DNA of 64,000 nucleotides from Fasciolopsis buskii (lineage: Eukaryota; Platyhelminthes; Trematoda; Plagiorchiida; Fasciolidae), in the NCBI GenBank assembly GCA_008360955.1, contig LUCM01009904.1, positions 43,069 through 107,068 on the forward strand, in the 5' to 3' direction. Below are positions 51,263 to 63,400 of the stretch, one piece after another. Position 1 is the first letter of the stretch. Every line of letters starts with the position of its first letter. The position numbers and the translations under genes were made by a program. The notes below the pieces were generated by a model. The model ran no database searches, was not told where the DNA came from, and was given only the letters and a program-made list of their open reading frames with translations.

Positions 51263-52189
51263 CAACCATTCGCCTTAAAATTAGAACAAAGAAAAAGCGG
51301 TTTCGTTTTCATGACACATTCAGAGATGAACTGGGACGGGACCTGAAACGAAGATCAAAGATGCAACAAAGAGCCCGAGAGACGGGGGGATGTGCAGATA
51401 ACTCTGCTCTGTCTGAACCCATATAAGTTGTTTGATAATGACAAATAGAGAAAATCGTTGTGCCGATTAGCCATTTTGATCGTTCTCGCTTAATCAAGTG
51501 AGCTAGTTCGAATTAGAGTCGGAACGACCAACTTAAGACGCTAGTGATAGCGATAACGATAAAAGAGATTATAAAACACCATGGGTTTGTAAGCGAATGC
51601 ATGATGCTTGTAAATCCAGGATGAAACATGAAACGGTGCACTAATGTGAAAAAGAATCAGTTTCTCGGAGCAGCTTTGGAAATGGCCGTAGAACAATTTT
51701 TACAGAACTGCCACAAAGTTAAAGTTAAACTGTCCCTGATCGGCATCAGTAAGCATGGATTCGTTTAATTTGTTCAAACTATAAGGATCCATTGAGTTGG
51801 AATCTGCAAAAACTACCACTTTAAATAAACTCAACGAAATCCCCGATCCCAAAACCAATTTTTGTGAACCTTGACACAATAAAATCAAAGAAAACGCTTG
51901 GCTTTCGGCCTTCGGACCTATTTTCCTTAGGCTTCTGAAGCCGGAACTGACCAAGTCCCGTGAGTGGATGGAACTCAGAAGACTCGAGGCATAGAACGGA
52001 TGCGCATGCATCTTCGTACAGAAATAACATCGATATGTCAATACCCGAGGAAGCAAACACAAAAAGAAGTGCCGAAGGACAGGGAAAATCAAAAGTGATC
52101 ACTCTCGAGTAAATCAGAAAGAGCGGAACTGTGTAGATTTCAGTTCCAGAAAAACAAATGCAACCACACAGGTGTCTTTCATACCGAGC

Positions 52190-52560
52190 TCGCCATTACT
52201 TGTGAGTAATGCGTGGGGTTGGTGTTACCTATGCTTGGCTGGCTGCCCTTCGGACTCCATCTTTCCAGCACAAACTTCAGAACATCCGGTCAACCTTACA
52301 TTCGGGAATTACTGGACTCGAGTTTCGCTCTTAGTAAGTCTCATCGGCGGTGCAAATCTCTCATCGTACCGAAAAGGATTACATCGGTAATCATCATTAG
52401 CCTGGATGGGAGCTGGTGTCTCAGTGGGAACAGGCACACCTTCCATTTGGAACACCCGAATTCAAACCTTGACTGCGATGGAGTATACACTCCACGGATT
52501 AGCCCTGATAGGAGGGAAACTAAAGTGCGGTGCTTCCCGAATCTAAGGTTGACCTAACCT
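52190..52560. other. GC-richer block of unknown origin, possibly a decayed repeat
   Basis: Base composition is clearly higher in G+C than in the flanks and both + strand frames 1 and 2 stay open for 72-114 codons. None of the three + frames gives a motif I recognise. It lies between two retroelement remnants, so a worn repeat is the likeliest explanation. Confidence 0.35.
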
Positions 52561-53469
52561 TTATGAGAGAAAGATCGAGCCCGAAGAGCAGTCAGCTCAG
52601 CATGGATCAAAAACAAATGTTATAGAATCAATATCAAGCGTTAAAGCATATAGTTTGGAAATGGTGTCCGAAAAGTCGGTTTTCTCTAAAAAATCGATGT
52701 CGCTATAAACTCGGCAGCAAAACATTTGATTGATCATATGAAACTTCCACAAATTTAAATTCCCGGGCAGAAGGACCGCGCGTAACATTTAGTTACGCAC
52801 CCACTGCGTATTAACTAACTCTCAAGCATTTCGTACCCATTCGTCTTCTCCAGATGAGATTATCGGTGATCGTACTGTCTATCAATTAGTCCCTAATTAG
52901 AGGCCTTTGTTTTCTCAATATCTTTTCCAGGTAAAAAGGGATGAAAAATCACAAAATTCTCTTTATATAAAACGTCTGTCTCTGATTTTAACAATAGGCT
53001 CAGCTGCATGAACAGACCGATAATTTGCCTCAATCATAATGACCCTTTCTCCGAAGAAAAACGTTTTCCAAATATAAATTCACAAGTATTTGGACTTAAA
53101 ACATAACTACAATAAGAAGTAACATGAAAACGCTGTTACTTTCCTGATGATTTTCAGCAAGTGAAAATTATATCCCCAAATAGTTGGCACAATGTCTGAA
53201 AAACACTTCATTTTGATGAAGAGAAGAGTTCGCATTAATATTTTTTTTTTCGCGAAGAGGTTCATTTGTAAAAGAGGATTCCGCATCGACGGAAACTTCT
53301 TGTGAGAACTCAAAGAAACACATTCAGCTGAAAGATCAAACAAAATTTGCCTGACAACGAAGGACGGTTACGAGCAAAACTAGTGGATGCCTCGCAGTCA
53401 TACTTGGTCGCGCCAGTGCGATTGTGGTGTTGTCTGACTCTAGAACATTCTCAGACAAAAAATAAACTA

Positions 53470-54530
53470 AAGCTATTGACCGAGGTGAAATTCCTTTAAC
53501 CTGACAAAGACATTTTTCGAGACATAATGACCAAAATGAATAAGATATTGATGAACAAGTGAGTTCAAGATAGACGAAACACTAGACGTCAATCATCTCA
53601 CAGAATGTTCAAGCGCCCGAAAGTTACAGATCCCATTGTTGCACGGTTACATGTCCGAAGTCCAGTAGAGAGTTCTCAAGCCAATAGCAGCCGAAACACC
53701 TTACATGAGAGGATTACCAAATACCCACAAACAAGGTGTTCCGGTTGAACCAATAATACTCTTGCAGAACTCCCCGTATTGCATTCTAGTCGACTTCCAG
53801 TGGACATTTTAGATCCCTTATTAAGGACCTATAACATTACATTTGATTTGAAAGAACCCCATACAGACACACCCATGGCCTGGCTCTAGGAAGCCCATTA
53901 CGCCTAACAATAACAGATGTTTTTATCCGTGACAGGGACGAAATTATCTGGTTGCATCTCCAAATAGGTTCTATGCAAACGAAGGGTCGATGATATTCTT
54001 ATTTTTACTGATCCTACAAGTTTTGGCAATATTTTGGAACTTTTATTCCGCTCATCCCAACCTCTGCGTTACTTACGAGGAACAAGCCAACGGCTGTTTT
54101 AATTTTCCAGGCATCAAGCTCATGAGGCGAGCGAATGAAACTATAAAACGTCTCATCCACAAGAAAGCCACTTGGAGTACCCATTACTTGCATTTCACAG
54201 ATTTTACGCCAATTGTGTACAGGGCCGACTTAGCAAAGACCTTTATCATCGTGTCAGAAGGATTGGCTCGGTAGATACCCTCCCAGCAGAAGAAAGCTTT
54301 CATCGTGCAAGACTCCTTCCCAATTGCGCATTCCCAGCCGCAGAACATCGCCTCTTGTCAACCACCCGAAGGATCATTCTGAACCAACGTGGAACTAATC
54401 GAATGTCACATTCTGCCTCACATCCCGTGTAGCAGTTCACCTGCATTTGCAGTGACATTTGCCTCGGCAGAACAGGCAAAAGACTTCAACAACGGATGTG
54501 AGAAGAGATTCCCAAGTAGTTGACCAAAGC
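53470..54530 (+). pseudogene. Penelope-like element relic (reverse transcriptase plus GIY-YIG endonuclease)
   Basis: Fragments in three frames follow the Penelope order. KIDETLDVNHLTE and LKPIAAETPYMRGLPNTHK (about 53680-53729) end in the GLPKxHK block. QGVPVEPII with NSPYCIL matches the PLRPIxS...NSPxYxL block. NITFD is followed by YRHTHGLALGSPL (near 53860), the YRQxxGxAMGSPL block. VDDILIF at 53986 keeps the catalytic xxDD. SAHPNLCVTYEE leads to RLIHKKATWSTHYLHF, the RKxTWxGxYxxF block. Farther on come DLYHRVRRI (54241) and, after a stop, QFTCICSDICLGRTGKRLQ (54436-54492), the GIY-YIG nuclease signature (C-x-C...YLGRTxRRL). The segment carrying catalytic motif A has been lost between NSPY and NITFD, and there are several frameshifts and stops. 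Confidence 0.85.
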
Positions 54531-54984
54531 AACGTCACAAAACAGTGAGTAATTATCCCGATCGTGACCTGGGGTCATCACTCGCGAAACGTGTTGACAA
54601 CCAAACACATTTGATACCATTACTTATTACTGACAGGAAGATTGTAGCTTTCAGTAAACCAGTGATAGTCCGATTGCGTAACCTAGCTCTTTGCACATAA
54701 AAACTATTAACACAGATGCTGCATTTGCTATGGTGATGACGTCAATTGTTTATTGTAATGAATTTGACCTATATGCCCGTTCACTAAAGTTTATAATTGC
54801 ATATTATATAATTCACAGATTGTTTTACGTAATTGGTTGAAAAGAGCAATAAGAAATATTAAAATCCCGCAGTATTGGTCTCATTTGTCTACCCATGAAT
54901 TGGCACCCAGTTTTCCAAAATTCCTGGCCGAAAAAAGTTTCTTATTACTTCCTCTGATTTCAGCAAGTTAATTTGTTACCGACG

Positions 54985-56040
54985 AGGAACAATGCTCAGG
55001 TTTTCTGAAATCAACTGTACAGATTTCGTTATTGCGCGCAAAGGTCGTGACCTGGGAATTACAGAGGAACTGGTTTGGTGTCGCAACCAAACTGCTCTTA
55101 AGCACTATTCCCCGCCGGTTACCAAGAAATTGCAAAAATCGCATGCCTGTGGGAATTAATTGGGTTTCCGACCCGATATGCATTATGGTGACCACCTCTT
55201 CACTCCATGGAATAACTCAACTCCTTTCACTCATGGTCTTTTTTTTCTTTATCAGAAAGCGGTGTTCGACTCATTCAATCATGGTGTTCAACTCCGCTGC
55301 CTCATGCTGAAAATGTTTGCCGGGAAAAGTCTCTCCACTTCAACAATCGCTGCCTGCGGACAGACGAACTCGAGTACATGCGCGTGACGACTTTACAACC
55401 TAGTTCACCATGAGAAGCAGTGCTCGCACATTTTCTTCTTTGTTTTGAATTTTCATTGGTGATGATCATGGAAATAGCCTCACGGCTTGTGAGAAGTGAT
55501 ATTAACATTCCCGAGAAACTAAATTTTCTGACCCGAAATTTGTAGAGGCCTCTATGTCAAGGACTGGATACTGGATGGCGCATTCATGTTTGGGATGCGG
55601 TTTTCAACTTCTAAGTATGAGATGCCCCTTGATGACTGGATTGAATCCATGCCGATTCTTGCTGTTGCAGGGGAAGATCTTGGTGAATTAGAGACGTAAA
55701 ATGGCCTGGATGGCTGCTTCTCATCTGGCAATCGTATATCAGATGAAATGTCTTCGCGCATAGAAACGGGCCGATTAGCATTCACAAAGTTGAGGACACT
55801 GTGGCTGCAGCGTGGTATAGGGTATTGATCAAAGGCCGAGTTTACACAGGAGCGGTAAGGACGGTCCTGATATTTGCACAGAAACAACACCATTACGGGC
55901 AGATGATGTGTGCAAAGTGTCGGTATGGGAACACCTTTGTCTTTATAGTACTAATAGAATACAGTGGAAGAAATCTGTGAAGAGCTCAGCGGTTCAGACG
56001 TAGATATTGAACGCACCAGTGAAAAGATGAAGCTAAGAAA
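54985..56040 (+). pseudogene. RTE-like non-LTR retrotransposon reverse transcriptase relic
   Basis: The blocks run in order along the + strand: NYRG (55057-55068); VATKLLLSTIPRRL; LGFRP (55160); KAVFDSFNH with motif A Asp at 55268; IMEIASRLVR...IPEK (from 55465); FGMRFSTSKYEM (from 55589); ISDEMSSRI (55746) with RLAFTKLRTLW; KGRVYTGAVRTVL (55831); and PLRADDVCKVSVWEH up to about 55934. These match trematode RTE-type elements (NYRGISL, QAGFRPGRG, AAFDSVDR, FGMRFAPSKCK, DEISSRIxKARLAFxNLRxLW, KGRVYxAAVR, YGCETWPLR). The catalytic YADD segment is missing between IPEK and FGMRF, and at least three frameshifts are present. The 113-codon frame on the minus strand at 55552-55893 is its shadow. Confidence 0.86.
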
Positions 56041-56433
56041 GGGAGGTTAGTAGGTTGACGACGCTCTCAATGGATTCTATTAGTCACAAGACCGCGAAAC
56101 CGAAGCATTAACATGCAAACACTCCTGCATTCGAAATAATACACATTAGCCAAACAACCAACCACCCAGCTTCATGGTACCTAGTCAAACACTATGTCGA
56201 TTGGTCGTACACAGACCAGTATGCAAACCAAAACATACCCATTATATTTAAACACAAACCATTCATAGCATTTATCCATGATAAGAGGGCAATCAAACCC
56301 ATCTGTCATTTATCCGCTAATGACGAAAACGCTGTAGAAAATCCCAGGGGGAATATAATAGAGACGAACCTGGACACCGTGTGTGCTTGGCCATCCAGTT
56401 GGGGGATGGAAATAAACATCGGAGAGTGCATGC

Positions 56434-57449
56434 AATCAAGGTTAGTTTAACTGGAAACTGGCCAAAGGTTAACCTTTAATATTGGACAACTCTATATGTA
56501 ATTCTCGTAGTGTCCTTCCGACACCACCACAAGTCTGCCCGAGAGGACCCCCACAAACTTCTTCCAGTTGACGCCATTTGTGTGCGCCAGCTGTGATCCA
56601 TTCCTCTGTCATGAGAAAATCCAAATAACATGGATGTGATGCTAACATAACAACAAACAGGCACTATAAATATCACAGATAAGATCAAGCTAAACAAGTG
56701 ATTCCGGCGTCCACAACACTCACCAGTTTATTTTCCAAGCCGACGAATTTTGCTTAGGTATACCGGTTCATTAAAACAGCTGGAACTGAGTATTTTCTTG
56801 AAGTAATCATCTTTAATAAATTTGTGTCTGTTTCTTATATTTTCTGTTTTCATAAATGTCACTGAAGACCGTTAAATCCATAGTCACCCCCTGTGCAAGC
56901 CACGATTATTGGTAAAACATTGGGAAAAACTAAGTGAGTTAACCAATTTCCATGAACCCACTGGGAATAAAAAGCTGTTGAAGGGCAGCTTATCTACAAT
57001 TAGCGTAAGAGTTAATTTCCTTGCAGTTGATGAAGATCAATCACATTACTCGTTAGTGACCCCTTGGGGTCATTTGGGCATCTTCCGACTCTCCTCGTGC
57101 GCGGCCACCTTGCTATTAGTAGCATTTTATCTTAGGTTTCCCATCGTTGTACGCGGGGACACTCCTAAGATATGTTACCTCGACGGAAGAGGTGCCTTCG
57201 TCCTTTGAATTGCACTAATTGTGCGGAGGCTACACTTTGGAACCGTCGAAATTCTTGTCCTAAAGCCAGTTGTCGCGTACAATTACCATTTTGAAGTATC
57301 AGTGAGAGCTTTATTCCTTAGTGGGAAATATCGCATTGATTTGCCATTACTCGAGACAAGAACGCCAGTGGGACTTATGGGTCCGCATGGCTGTCCGATA
57401 CTCCAAACCTAAAGAACAGTACTAATCAAGGTTAGTTTAATCGGAAACT
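56434..57449. repeat. 26-nt direct repeat flanking a Gypsy-like relic
   Basis: 56434-56459 and 57424-57449 match at 24 of 26 positions (core atcaaggttagtttaa, then ggaaact), 990 bp apart in the same orientation. The 14-nt core atcaaggttagttt also occurs inverted at 51062-51075. They could be remnants of terminal repeats or of a dispersed family. Confidence 0.55.
56909..57412 (+). pseudogene. Ty3/Gypsy-like LTR retrotransposon reverse transcriptase relic
   Basis: A 99-codon open frame from 56909 aligns in order with the Gypsy reverse transcriptase core. LSTIS (56990) stands for the FSxLDL motif A, with the catalytic Asp changed. AVDEDQSHYSLVTPWG (ending 57070) stands for VDExDRxKTAFxTPxG. FRL and CAAT sit at the positions of FxRLPFGLxNAPATF. 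VVRG and PKICYLDG (57176-57187) match VLRG and the YLDD catalytic box, with the last Asp changed. The distance from TPxG to YLDx is within one residue of normal. The next frame (57221-57412) may continue into the KLxPxKC and FLGxxVS region, but weakly. No gag, protease or integrase was recognised. Confidence 0.62.
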
Positions 57450-60400
57450 TCGCCCAAAAATATCAGTTACCATCAACGGGATAACATTGAAAGAATGATA
57501 AATATGCGCTAATGCAAATAAAGATGGATTGTTGCAACCCTTTAGCGAGAGGTTTGTGGTTATTACCTTCACGATGAAACAGAGAAGTAACCTACTGGAT
57601 GTCCTGGACCACTACCTTGAAGGCGTACCACGCGACCCTAGAACTATGTCGCACTTAGCACTTTCGGGCACCAAAACACTCTTGCGAGGTGTGTGCATTT
57701 ATTTTGGTCTGCAAGGCGGCCAGCGTTGACCTCCAAGTGCGACGACATTGGTCTCAGAATCCGTCGATTTTCATCTTAATATCGCTGAGTTATCTTTGCA
57801 TCGCGATTCAAAATTTCTAACATGGCGTATTTTGCTACCGTAATTCGTCCCGTTCCATTAATAGTAATTAGTGTTTGAATTTATTGTGGCACAACGAAGC
57901 CTCAAACAGTAGAATTGCACTTGGAAGATACACTATGTGAGTCGCTGGATATCACTCGCAACCATAGCAACTATTGTTCTTCACACTTCCAGTAAATGTT
58001 GATTGCCGGTTTCTGTGATGCACCAGACAGGGCTTACATCCGTCAGGTTAAAAGCACAGTCGGTTTATTCTTTGTGATAAGTGCGATCAGCGGGGCATCT
58101 TACATCTAGGACAACAATCCAGGTTACCGACGCTCGCGCTCGCACAGATGAACAAGTAAGAATGTCACCATATTGGTGACAGTCCCTCCTTCCGTTTGCC
58201 CATTGATTTGATCGAAATGTTTCTACTGAACTACGTGCATTCGGTGTGATGACGGCTTGCACATGCTTGGTTCGGAAGTGACTACGATCATTGTTGTCAT
58301 CAAAGCAGCAGTGCGACGGACGAACTGGAAAATGGCATTATTCAAACATCCCCAGCATACAGTGCAATTTTCTGTCTATTTCGTTATACGCGTGACAATG
58401 AGCCATGGAAAGCTTCTGCGTTCCCCAAGTGCCTTCTTTATATAAATCTCGTTTGTCTGTGGCATTTGCTGGTGAATTAATTTTAAGGATATGTTTTTGC
58501 TTTTATTCATTTCTGTTTATATTTGTTGTCATCCTAATTCACATCTCCACTATACTGATTTAGCGTGCTGACCTTCCCTATTTTTGCTTGACTCATTGTC
58601 TGACAAAGTACACACCCATTGAATCCTGAACCAAATTTCCAGTCTCTCAGGTGAGTCCCACTTCGGGAAATTGAATTCTTGCTCAACAGGACCTAATAAG
58701 CCAGCTGAACATTTATATAGACATCTAAGAGAACATCTCAGGACCTTCATGAGGAACCAGGAACATTTCCATTGATGTGTATTTTGAAGTTTAGCGCTTG
58801 AGACAAACAAAGAGTTCCTGGCCAATTAATAAGTCCACGTCGTGAGCAACAGCGTGATTTTGTTATTTTAATGTAATTGTTAGTGTCTTTCACAAGATTC
58901 ATCCTTCACGCATTTTTACGTATGTTTGATGAAAGAGTAGAGCTCTAATGTGCATACCTCCCCATACAGCCGATCATATGTAAATGTCTCCTGCATTCTG
59001 CAGACAGCTTGCTCTCAGTCAGTCCAGTTTCGCACGTCTTTATATAAGCTTAATCGTTTATCGTTTTTTGACTGTTTGATTGGAGCTCAATTATACGGAA
59101 CGACGTTGCGACCGTTGTGAACCAAGTACACTGCGCGAATGCTTTTTCAATTATTTTGCTGCATTCATTTTATCAGCAGTGAATATCAAGCAATTTATTT
59201 GCTGTGTGCTTGACTGTAGTGTCCACGAAAGCCTGTGTGTACACACCTGTAAATTGCTTCCGTCCGCTCAATGAATATAACGCACTATATATATTATGAT
59301 CATTACACTTTCTGGGTCTCCTCTTTAGATGGTTTTGATTGTTGAATTCGCATTGAAGATTTGTGTGCTGTGGTTCATCGAAATTGCACCGCGGCTGCCA
59401 GCTATGTTCGGTGGCCACAATCTTATAGACATCTGTTGGCTGGTGAAACTCCCCCAGGTTCAGTCTCAGTCGGTGAATTCATGTAAGTGAGCACACTAGT
59501 TTGGACTTCACTTCTAGACATTTTAACCATGCTTTCTTCAGCGCGCGTCAGATACTGCAGCAGACAGTTCGAATTGCGCCGTCCAGAAAACTTGTTTTGC
59601 CTCGGCATATTCCGTCAGGAAAGGGTAATAATTTATTATGAATCCAAAATTTCTCAGAGTGACGACTCGTCTCCCGGAAGAAGAGAGCATACCTGACGAC
59701 ACAGTGGCAACAAGCTCAGATAGTCAGAACATATTACAACTACCGCGAACTCCTCTCCCTGTATTAAAACCATTTAAAGTCGCACCCGGGTGAATATTTA
59801 AAGATGACTTTTAAATAGGTTCTGTCAGGATTCCAGAGACACCACCGAAGCCATCAGCATGTCAGTCGTCAGCAGCCATAGAGAAAGCCTATTCACCCAG
59901 ATGAGTGTTCTTGAAGTTCTTCACCTTTTTTAAATCATTAACGCGTCATATGTGGCTCGGCCAAGTTGTCCCCAGTACTGGTCCGCTCGTCCAAAAAGGC
60001 TACAGAATCTCTTTAAGTGAGCCATAGAAGTAGTCGGCTGACATATGTTGAAATGCACCAACTTTCGGATAAGGCATGCAGGTCAATGCGGTGTGCGGGT
60101 ACACAGGTCTTGGCAATTGAAGTCAGTAACGTTTCATTTGTGTCACAGAATCGCAACAATTGCTTAACAGTGTCGGCGTTCTCGGTTCTGAACAGCACGC
60201 TAGTATGGTCAATCGTTTTTCTTTAAAGACGTCTTCAGGCTTTTGGGCTAAACCAGCATTTTTGCAGAGAATATTGGAAACTGTGCGAAGCAAGCTGTCA
60301 TTAAAAATAAAAAAGAGATTGCCTTGTAATGTTGGTGGTTTGGGAGCTAAACTCAAGCAGCCATGTGCGATCACAAGTTGATAGTCGCCATCGAGGGGAG

Positions 60401-63400
60401 ACGACGAATTTCCAGATCAAACAAATATGTAAGCGCTATTATAACGGTGCCACAGTTCGCAGGTGACCAGGATTCAAACATCGAAAGCACATCAAACGGT
60501 GGTAGTGGCGGATCGTCTAAGCCGTGAAAGGCATTTGACCATAACGCTCTTCGCCAGCGTTCCTGTAATCCTGTTGGGTAAAAGTATTAACAAGGATAAA
60601 TATAATGGTGTACTTCTCGAGGACTTCGAGTGACCAGCTTGGGTGGATGATCAAGAATTGTCCTGATGCCTTGGTGTGCTGCGCGGGCCGGAGGCAGAGG
60701 CTTTTATACCCATGGCAGCTGGCGTAAACCCTCGAGGTACACTACAATGCACTACACATAAGAACCGAGCAGATTCTGCACACCAGTTAAGATCTACTGT
60801 TTCACAATGTGCTGACCACGGAGCTCCACAACTGTGCGTCAATACAAAGTGTATATAATTCCGTTGCCGCTGCATGACGTTCGTTAGCTCAAACTCCTTT
60901 GACAACGGTTCTCATGGCTTCGGAGAACGGGTTGTCACAGTAGGTGATTGAATGCAAAGCCGACTTCATCTTCAACTGTAATAAATACTTTGGGATCTTT
61001 ATGGCTGCTTCCTCCGACCTGTTCCGTTCAATTGGAATTCCTTAACAGCTGGTACTTTAAGGGGACTCAGAAGGTGAAAGCTTTGAAAGTGTTGTTGACA
61101 ATCTAGGTGGTACCTACTCCGCCTCTTAGGTTTTTAATCGTTTTCCTTTTGGCTCTAATTTGTGACCAATCTAACAGACAATGGAAGGTCTAAATGAGAG
61201 ACGAGTACCCAGGAATATTCCACAGAAAGCTTTATAGCAGTATTATAGAGGGTATCGAGGAGCATGATGCAAAGATGGAGACAAAAGACGGCTCAGTGCA
61301 AATCAGACACGGCTTCCACGAAAATAATACTTAACGTCCCATGCAGAGCTCAGCATGCGTATCGCAAGCGCAAAATTTGGTTGGAGGACAGAGAGAAACG
61401 TTAAGATGTGGCCAAAATGTTTAAAATTTATGAACCTCATATGATATTTATGGAAGTTAATGTTCAATTAAAAAATGGAAAAGGAGTGGCGGATGAAAAT
61501 TATCAAATCTGGCCAAAACGACCGGAGGAAAGAACTGAAGAGAATAGTAGACCAGCAGTATCAAAATGGGCCCGGGAAGCGAGCGGTCTTGCATTGTACG
61601 GTGATTTTTTTAGCGGAGGAGATGAGTAGAAACCGCTTGGAAGAGCATAAAAGGACAGAACAACGATGCAAAATCAATGTGAACCAATCACTGCGCTGCA
61701 TCGACCCTCTTTTTAAATTGCCATACTTGTTTTTTAGTCATCTAGGGAGTTTTTATAGTGCCCACGATACCGCTACAGCTTTTGCTCTACTCAGAAAAAT
61801 TTCCTCAGTTGTTGTGAATGTCCCACTTTTACCAGATCCCCACGTGCCACTTATGTTGATATTCTGCTTAAGATTGCACTGTTACATTCGTTGTCGTGGG
61901 ATAGCCTTCCGTTAAGCACCATTATACTGTAAATCATAGGCGCTATCAACCTGTTTATTTACATATGCCAGCAACTACACCTAACGGTCTGTCTACGTAT
62001 TTCACCATTCACTAATTTTAGCACTTATCGACACTCTCCTGTAGCTCAAAATTAGGGCGACAGTTGGACTGTTTGGTACTTTTCCTTATAGTTGCTTTTC
62101 CGTAGTTGATGACCCTCCTTCTAAGCCAACCTCGGCTTGAGCGTTTTTTAGTTTCTGTTGCGTGAGCAACATGTTAAAAAGTTTTTAAGATACATAGACC
62201 TCTTCTTCAAAACACTATCGGAGAGTGTTTTTTTCTACTGAATCTCAGTTTTGGACTGTATTTCGACTGACGTTGACCGCTACAAACCTATCATTGGCAC
62301 AATCCCTATCTTGACATCAAGACTTGTGGTCTATTTTTTTCTCTTTACAATTTGATCTACCTTTTGGCCGTTCAACGTGCCTCCTTTATCATACAGCTTT
62401 GCAAATCTAACGTCTCCTGTTACCAGCAGTTACGTCCCTTATATCCCAAACACACCCAACCCGCTGTCAGAATTTCAGTATCCTGATGCCACTGCTCCCA
62501 TGAGTTGCAAAGGTCAACGTTTTAATTACGGCCTTTCATTTGTATAGCTGGTTTCCCAAACTGTATTGAGTTCCGAGTTAGCCCGGTGATAACGATAAGC
62601 GCTTGGAAATGCTTGTGTTTATGAACTAAGCATAATGATCAACATTAACATCACTTTAAACGGACATACAGGTTTTCTATTAGGGTAATTACGGATACTA
62701 CAGCCAATGACTTACCATCTTCGACGTCAGCTACAGACGGCAGAGAAGGTATAGTGAGCTGGGTGCTGACGATCCTCCCCCACCAAATCGTTGGGTCATT
62801 TTAATTGATGCCCATATATGATGATGAAAAGTGGGACCACAAAGCAGCGGATCGACGAACAACATTGTCTCTAATAGCCCACATACGTTCATGTTTGCAT
62901 ACGCATGAGATTTAGGAAATTGGCTTTATCTTTTCTTGCGCTGGCACTTGGTATGCAGTAAATTCGTTGTAAGCCTAAACAATTTGTAACTGAATGCAAT
63001 GTCGAGTATTCTTTGTCACCATTGCACCAACAAAAGCCGGAGCACCTTTATCGACTGTTAGTGGTTGTGGAAAGGAAATGGAACTAAACCACGACGATAA
63101 TAGACACGTTCTAAACTCATTTATCTAGTTCTTTTGCACGTTATTTTCCAATTCCTATGACTGCTGAATCAACGCACGATGAGTTTCGGTGAACTGGAAT
63201 GCCCCAGGTTGTATGATAAACCGTCCAACCAAAACGACTGCCCGCCGCAGTGCGTTGCCCAGCGGTAATTATCCTACTAACATCGATGTTTGAAACAATA
63301 ATTATGATGCTATGCAATTGAGTGCGTTACAAGTTAGTGTTCCTAATGAAATACAGTCGCTTCTATTCTGTTTACCCTTTCTTGTATGCCAATGCCATTC

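Noticed and set aside
52171..52200. 30-nt segment before GTGAGTAA
   Set aside because: The acceptor is in an A-rich stretch with no pyrimidine tract, and it lies far beyond the other exons.
55552..55893. 113-codon open frame on the minus strand
   Set aside because: It is the antisense shadow of the RTE-like relic on the + strand.
61475..61915. 146-codon open frame on the + strand
   Set aside because: No recognisable motif, and the overlapping frame at 61408 is equally open; length alone does not support a gene.
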